Shown: piece after piece, positions 61,382-64,000 of the stretch | How positions within the stretch are numbered: position 1 is the stretch's first letter | How the letters are laid out: each line of letters opens with the position of its first letter | NCBI RefSeq assembly: GCF_013267195.1 | Contig: NZ_CP053941.1 | Location: 1,426,001 to 1,490,000, forward strand | Reading direction: 5' to 3' | Origin: Halorubrum salinarum | Lineage (GTDB): Archaea; Halobacteriota; Halobacteria; Halobacteriales; Haloferacaceae | Length of the DNA stretch: 64,000 nucleotides | Position numbers and translations under genes: made by a program | The notes under the pieces: model-generated | What the model was told of the DNA's origin: nothing | What the model saw: the letters and a program-made list of their open reading frames with translations, nothing else | Database searches by the model: none

Positions 61382-61966
61382 ATGTCACTCCGCAGTCGGC
61401 TCCTCGGCTCGGCCCTCCTCGCCGTCGGCGTCGCCGCGCTTGGGCTGGCCGGAACGGTCGCGCCCGGCTTCGTCCCTTCGCCGTCGTCGCCCAATGGAAT
61501 CTCGTTCGTCAACCCTTCACACGTCTCGCTCCTCGCCGCCCCCGCGCTCCTCGCAGCCGGGTCGGTCTTGCTCGTCGGCGGCGCGGCAGCCGCGGGTGGC
61601 ACCGACCGCTCCGCGCGCGCCGCGCTGGTCGCGCCCGCGTTCGGCGCCGCCGCCGCGTTCGGCGTCGGTCTCGTACTCGCGCCCGCGTCGGTCCCCGAAA
61701 CGGCGACGAACCCGGCGGCGCACGCGGTCCTCATCGGCCGTGGCAGCGGAATCGCCGCCGGCGCCGTCGTCGGTGCGGCCCTGGCGCCGGTGGTTCAGGC
61801 GTCGCTCACGGAGGACACCGCCGCGCTCCTCGCCGGCGCAGTCCTGTTACTGGCGGCGATCGCGGCGGGAGCGTCTCTCCCCCTCTCGCTTCTCGCCGGC
61901 GGCCTCGGCGGTGCGGTCGCCGTCGGCCTGCTCTGGGCGGTCGACCCCGAACGCTGGCGGCCCTGA
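61382..61966 (+). CDS. Multi-helix membrane protein, Ala/Gly-rich
   Basis: 194 residues, about five to six predicted helices, no recognised family. Segments: LLGSALLAVGVAALGLAGTV, SLLAAPALLAAGSVLLVGGA, ALVAPAFGAAAAFGVGLVL, GIAAGAVVGAALAPVVQA, ALLAGAVLLLAAIAAGASL and GGLGGAVAVGLLWAV. The ATG at 61382 is preceded by CGTTTTGTGG (61348-61357). It follows the lipoprotein gene by 81 bases. Compositionally it could be a transporter fragment or a stress membrane protein; nothing decides. Confidence 0.65.
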   Translation: MSLRSRLLGSALLAVGVAALGLAGTVAPGFVPSPSSPNGISFVNPSHVSLLAAPALLAAGSVLLVGGAAAAGGTDRSARAALVAPAFGAAAAFGVGLVLAPASVPETATNPAAHAVLIGRGSGIAAGAVVGAALAPVVQASLTEDTAALLAGAVLLLAAIAAGASLPLSLLAGGLGGAVAVGLLWAVDPERWRP

Positions 61967-62382
61967 GTCCGGGGATCAACCGCTCACGTCTCGACGCTCC
62001 CTCGTTCGCGCCCAGATTCGAGTTCGTCCCTCTCGCCGAACTGTCCGGCGGAGCCCTCGCGATTGGACCAGCGTCGACGCCGCCAGTTGGGTGCTGTCGC
62101 GACCTCCCGTGACCGGACCTCACCGCTGAGTCACCGTCACGGCACCGCTCGTTCGTCAATCGGACGAACGACTCCGATCTCGCAGTGTGAAAGTGAATTT
62201 GTAGTATTACAACTTTGTTGGTAATACTTATACCAGTGGAGTCTGTGTGGTCTGACACGGTTCACGCGGCTACGCTCACGTCACGCTGTGAGACCGTCCC
62301 CCGAGCGACACGACTGCGGTCGGACTCACCGGACCGACGCTGGAGTGGCAGAGGCAACCCAACGAAATCGGTCACGTTCGAG
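61967..62382. other. Intergenic region upstream of nrdB
   Basis: 416 bases. The first 230 show no gene or repeat that I can name. It then contains the palindrome and promoter at 62203-62232, followed by about 125 bases of untranslated leader before the nrdB ATG. An in-frame upstream extension has no conserved sequence. Confidence 0.5.
62203..62232 (+). promoter_or_regulatory. Palindromic operator and promoter of nrdBA
   Basis: AGTATTAC (62203-62210) and GTAATACT (62221-62228) are perfect inverted repeats; AAC and GTT inside them extend the symmetry around TTT, with one extra G on the right. The right arm overlaps ACTTATACC (62226-62234), the likely TATA box. A repressor bound here would block transcription. 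It resembles no operator I can name with certainty; an NrdR-type site is possible. Confidence 0.6.
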
Positions 62383-63420
62383 ATGACCAAGATGAGTGAA
62401 AGCGACAACGCGAACACGAACGCGAGCACAGGCGCAGATACGGAGAGGGACATCTTCTCGGAGAGAACGCAGCTGAAGCCCTACGAGTACGGCGACTTTC
62501 TCGACTACGTCGAGGCGATCCGGAACAGCTACTGGGTCCACACGGAGTTCAACTTCGACGGCGACGTCCAAGACTTCAAGGTCAACACGACTCCCGCCGA
62601 GCAGACCGTTATCAAGCGGACGATGTTGGCCATCGCACAGATCGAGGTACAGGTGAAGACCTTCTGGTCGGACATCTACGCGGAGATGCCCAAAGCCGAG
62701 GTCGGGAACGTGGGCATGACCTTCGCGGAAAGCGAGGTGCGCCACATGGACGCCTACAGTCACCTCCTCGACGTCTTGGGGATCACGGACGACTTCGAGC
62801 AGGTGACGGAGGAGCCGGCGATGAAAAAGCGGATCGAGTACCTCGACGAGTACCTGGACAGAAGCGAGAGCGACGACGAACGGGAGTACGTGATGAGCAT
62901 CCTGCTGTTCAGCGCGTTCGTCGAGCACGTATCGCTGTTCAGCCAGTTCCTCATCATGACGAGCTTCGACAAGCACGAAAAGAAGTTCACGGGGATAGCG
63001 AACGCCGTCGAAGCGACCAGCAAGGAGGAGCAGATTCACGGGCTGTTCGGGGTCGAACTGGTAGAGACGATCAGAGCGGAGAACCCGGACCTCTTCGACG
63101 ACGATTTCGAGGACGAGGTCCAGGCGGCCTGTCGGCAGGCCTACGAGGCGGAGACGGAGATCCTGGACTGGATATTCGAGGACGGCGAACTGGAGTTCCT
63201 CCCCCGCCCCCACGTCGACGCGTTCCTGCGAGACCGGTTCAATCGGAGCCTGGACAACGTCGGCGTGGACCCGATATTCGAGCCGGACGACGACCTGCTC
63301 GAAGAGACGCGCTGGTTCGACGAGGACATCATGATGACGAAGGATAACGACTTCTTCAGCAAGCGGTCGACCACGTACAACAAGCACACGCAGAGCGTTA
63401 CCGCGGAGGACATGTTCTAA
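62383..63420 (+). CDS. nrdB: NrdB, class I ribonucleotide reductase small subunit
   Basis: Holds the diiron (or metal) cofactor and radical of class I ribonucleotide reductase. 345 residues: SYWVHTEFNFDGDVQDFK, MLAIAQIEVQVKTFWSDIY with a metal Glu, EVRHMDAYSHLLDVLGI with Glu, His and Tyr in radical position, FSAFVEHVSLFSQFLI, and SKEEQIHGLFGVELVETI with Glu and His. The C-terminus SVTAEDMF should contact NrdA. ATG at 62383 or 62392. AGA and AGG codons are frequent, unlike neighbouring genes. The gene order nrdB then nrdA with one base between is inverted relative to many bacteria. Haloarchaea mainly rely on the B12-dependent class II enzyme, so this may be an acquired set. Confidence 0.93.
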   Translation: MTKMSESDNANTNASTGADTERDIFSERTQLKPYEYGDFLDYVEAIRNSYWVHTEFNFDGDVQDFKVNTTPAEQTVIKRTMLAIAQIEVQVKTFWSDIYAEMPKAEVGNVGMTFAESEVRHMDAYSHLLDVLGITDDFEQVTEEPAMKKRIEYLDEYLDRSESDDEREYVMSILLFSAFVEHVSLFSQFLIMTSFDKHEKKFTGIANAVEATSKEEQIHGLFGVELVETIRAENPDLFDDDFEDEVQAACRQAYEAETEILDWIFEDGELEFLPRPHVDAFLRDRFNRSLDNVGVDPIFEPDDDLLEETRWFDEDIMMTKDNDFFSKRSTTYNKHTQSVTAEDMF

Positions 63421-63421
63421 A

Positions 63422-64000
63422 ATGGCACAAACAGCACTCGACGGCGTTTCGGAACAGTACACGGAACCGTTCTACTGGTTGAACGAGGACAGCAGGGAGT
63501 TCCTCAGAGAGGGGTACCTGATCGAGGGCGTCGAAGCGGAAGAGCGGGTCAGACAGATCGCCGAGCGCGCCGAAGAGATCCTCGGTGAGGATGGGTTCGC
63601 GGACCGGTTCTACGAGTACATGAGCCGCGGCTTCTACAGCCTCGCCAGCCCGATATGGGCCAACTTCGGACTGGACAGGGGGCTTCCCATCAGCTGCTTC
63701 GGCAGCTACATGGAAGACAACATCGAGAGCATCCTCTACACCCAGGCCGAGGTGGGTGAGATGACCAAGCAGGGCGGCGGCACGAGCGGGTACTTCGGCG
63801 AGCTGCGGCCACGGGGCAGTCCGATAACGAACAACGGCAAGAGCAACGGGAGTTACAGCTTCACGGAGCTGTTCGACACGATCATCAACGTCATCAGCCA
63901 AGGGGAAACCCGGCGCGGGCAGTTCGCCGGCTACATCGACGTCGAACACGACGACCTGGAGGAATGGCTCAACATCAAAACCGAGGGGGACCCGGTACAG
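63422..64000 (+). CDS. nrdA: NrdA, class I ribonucleotide reductase large subunit (partial, runs off window)
   Basis: Catalytic subunit; 193 N-terminal residues are visible. It begins MAQTALDGVSEQYTEPFYWL, one base after the nrdB stop. The segment FYEYMSRGFYSLASPIWANFG, then PISCFGSYMEDNIESIL with the first active-site Cys, TKQGGGTSGYFGELRPRGSPI and NVISQGETRRGQFAGYIDVEH match class Ia alpha subunits. There is no N-terminal ATP-cone, so overall activity control by dATP is probably absent. AGG and AGA codons recur, as in nrdB. The remaining two thirds, including the other catalytic Cys residues, lie outside. Confidence 0.93.
   Translation, partial: MAQTALDGVSEQYTEPFYWLNEDSREFLREGYLIEGVEAEERVRQIAERAEEILGEDGFADRFYEYMSRGFYSLASPIWANFGLDRGLPISCFGSYMEDNIESILYTQAEVGEMTKQGGGTSGYFGELRPRGSPITNNGKSNGSYSFTELFDTIINVISQGETRRGQFAGYIDVEHDDLEEWLNIKTEGDPVQ

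Overview
This window is haloarchaeal DNA, most likely Halorubrum or a close relative. The base composition is very GC-rich with strong G/C bias at third codon positions. Proteins are acidic, lipoproteins carry twin-arginine signals with a lipobox, and many genes look leaderless, with a TATA-like box 25-35 bases before the start. Archaeal core genes are present (TBP, RadA, Orc1/Cdc6, a histone-fold DUF1931 protein), as are the typically haloarchaeal paired TatC translocases and lycopene cyclase next to a Brp/Blh dioxygenase. The genus is inferred from general resemblance only.

Layout. 1-4735: a thiamine-type ABC transporter (ATPase cut at the window edge, fused permease, Tat lipoprotein binding protein) and a DUF6517-like lipoprotein. 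4736-9784: hisA and hisB, each preceded by a copy of a structured repeat, then a Cys-cluster protein and an SdhA/NadB-family flavoprotein. 9804-17726: acetyltransferase, crtY-blh (carotene to retinal), serB, small ORFs, larE, a MutS-like ATPase and ridA. 17834-24521: uvrA and the divergent tatCt/tatCo pair. 24635-32421: an accessory stretch with a DUF4260 protein, an MFS exporter, an ABC-2 exporter with a winged-helix regulator, a DUF4097-like lipoprotein and an NmrA protein. 32450-41819: a complete set of arginine genes using the amino-group carrier protein (argG, argH, argW, argX, argC, argB, argD, argE, argF). 42179-48071: hemL, an ammonium transporter fused to a P-II domain, radA, an ACT-domain regulator and a membrane protein. 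48257-57670: XPD-like helicase, tbp, a tRNA G10 methyltransferase, orc, rpiA, DUF1931, larB, small proteins and hisG. 57742-64000: a third repeat, uvrB, lipoprotein and membrane genes, and the start of a class I ribonucleotide reductase operon (nrdB, nrdA cut at the edge).

Connections. In the arginine block ArgW carries glutamate (ArgX ligates it), ArgB, ArgC and ArgD convert it to carrier-bound ornithine, ArgE releases ornithine, and ArgF, ArgG and ArgH finish arginine. hisA, hisB and hisG are split over 52 kb. UvrA and UvrB belong to one repair pathway but lie 38 kb apart. Several Tat lipoproteins here would be clients of the Tat system encoded in the middle.

Most interesting unexplained signals: (1) a multi-hairpin repeat in three full copies and one deletion derivative, whose stems differ in sequence but keep their pairing, linked by invariant G-rich boxes; (2) a 42-codon reading frame before argG with its own promoter, 12 Arg codons (11 of them CGA) and a terminator-like hairpin after it, resembling an attenuator leader; (3) near-identical divergent promoters for the two tatC genes; (4) direct repeats and a coupled 20-codon ORF before amt; (5) a near-perfect palindrome at the nrdBA promoter. 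I saw no tRNA, rRNA, CRISPR array or transposase.
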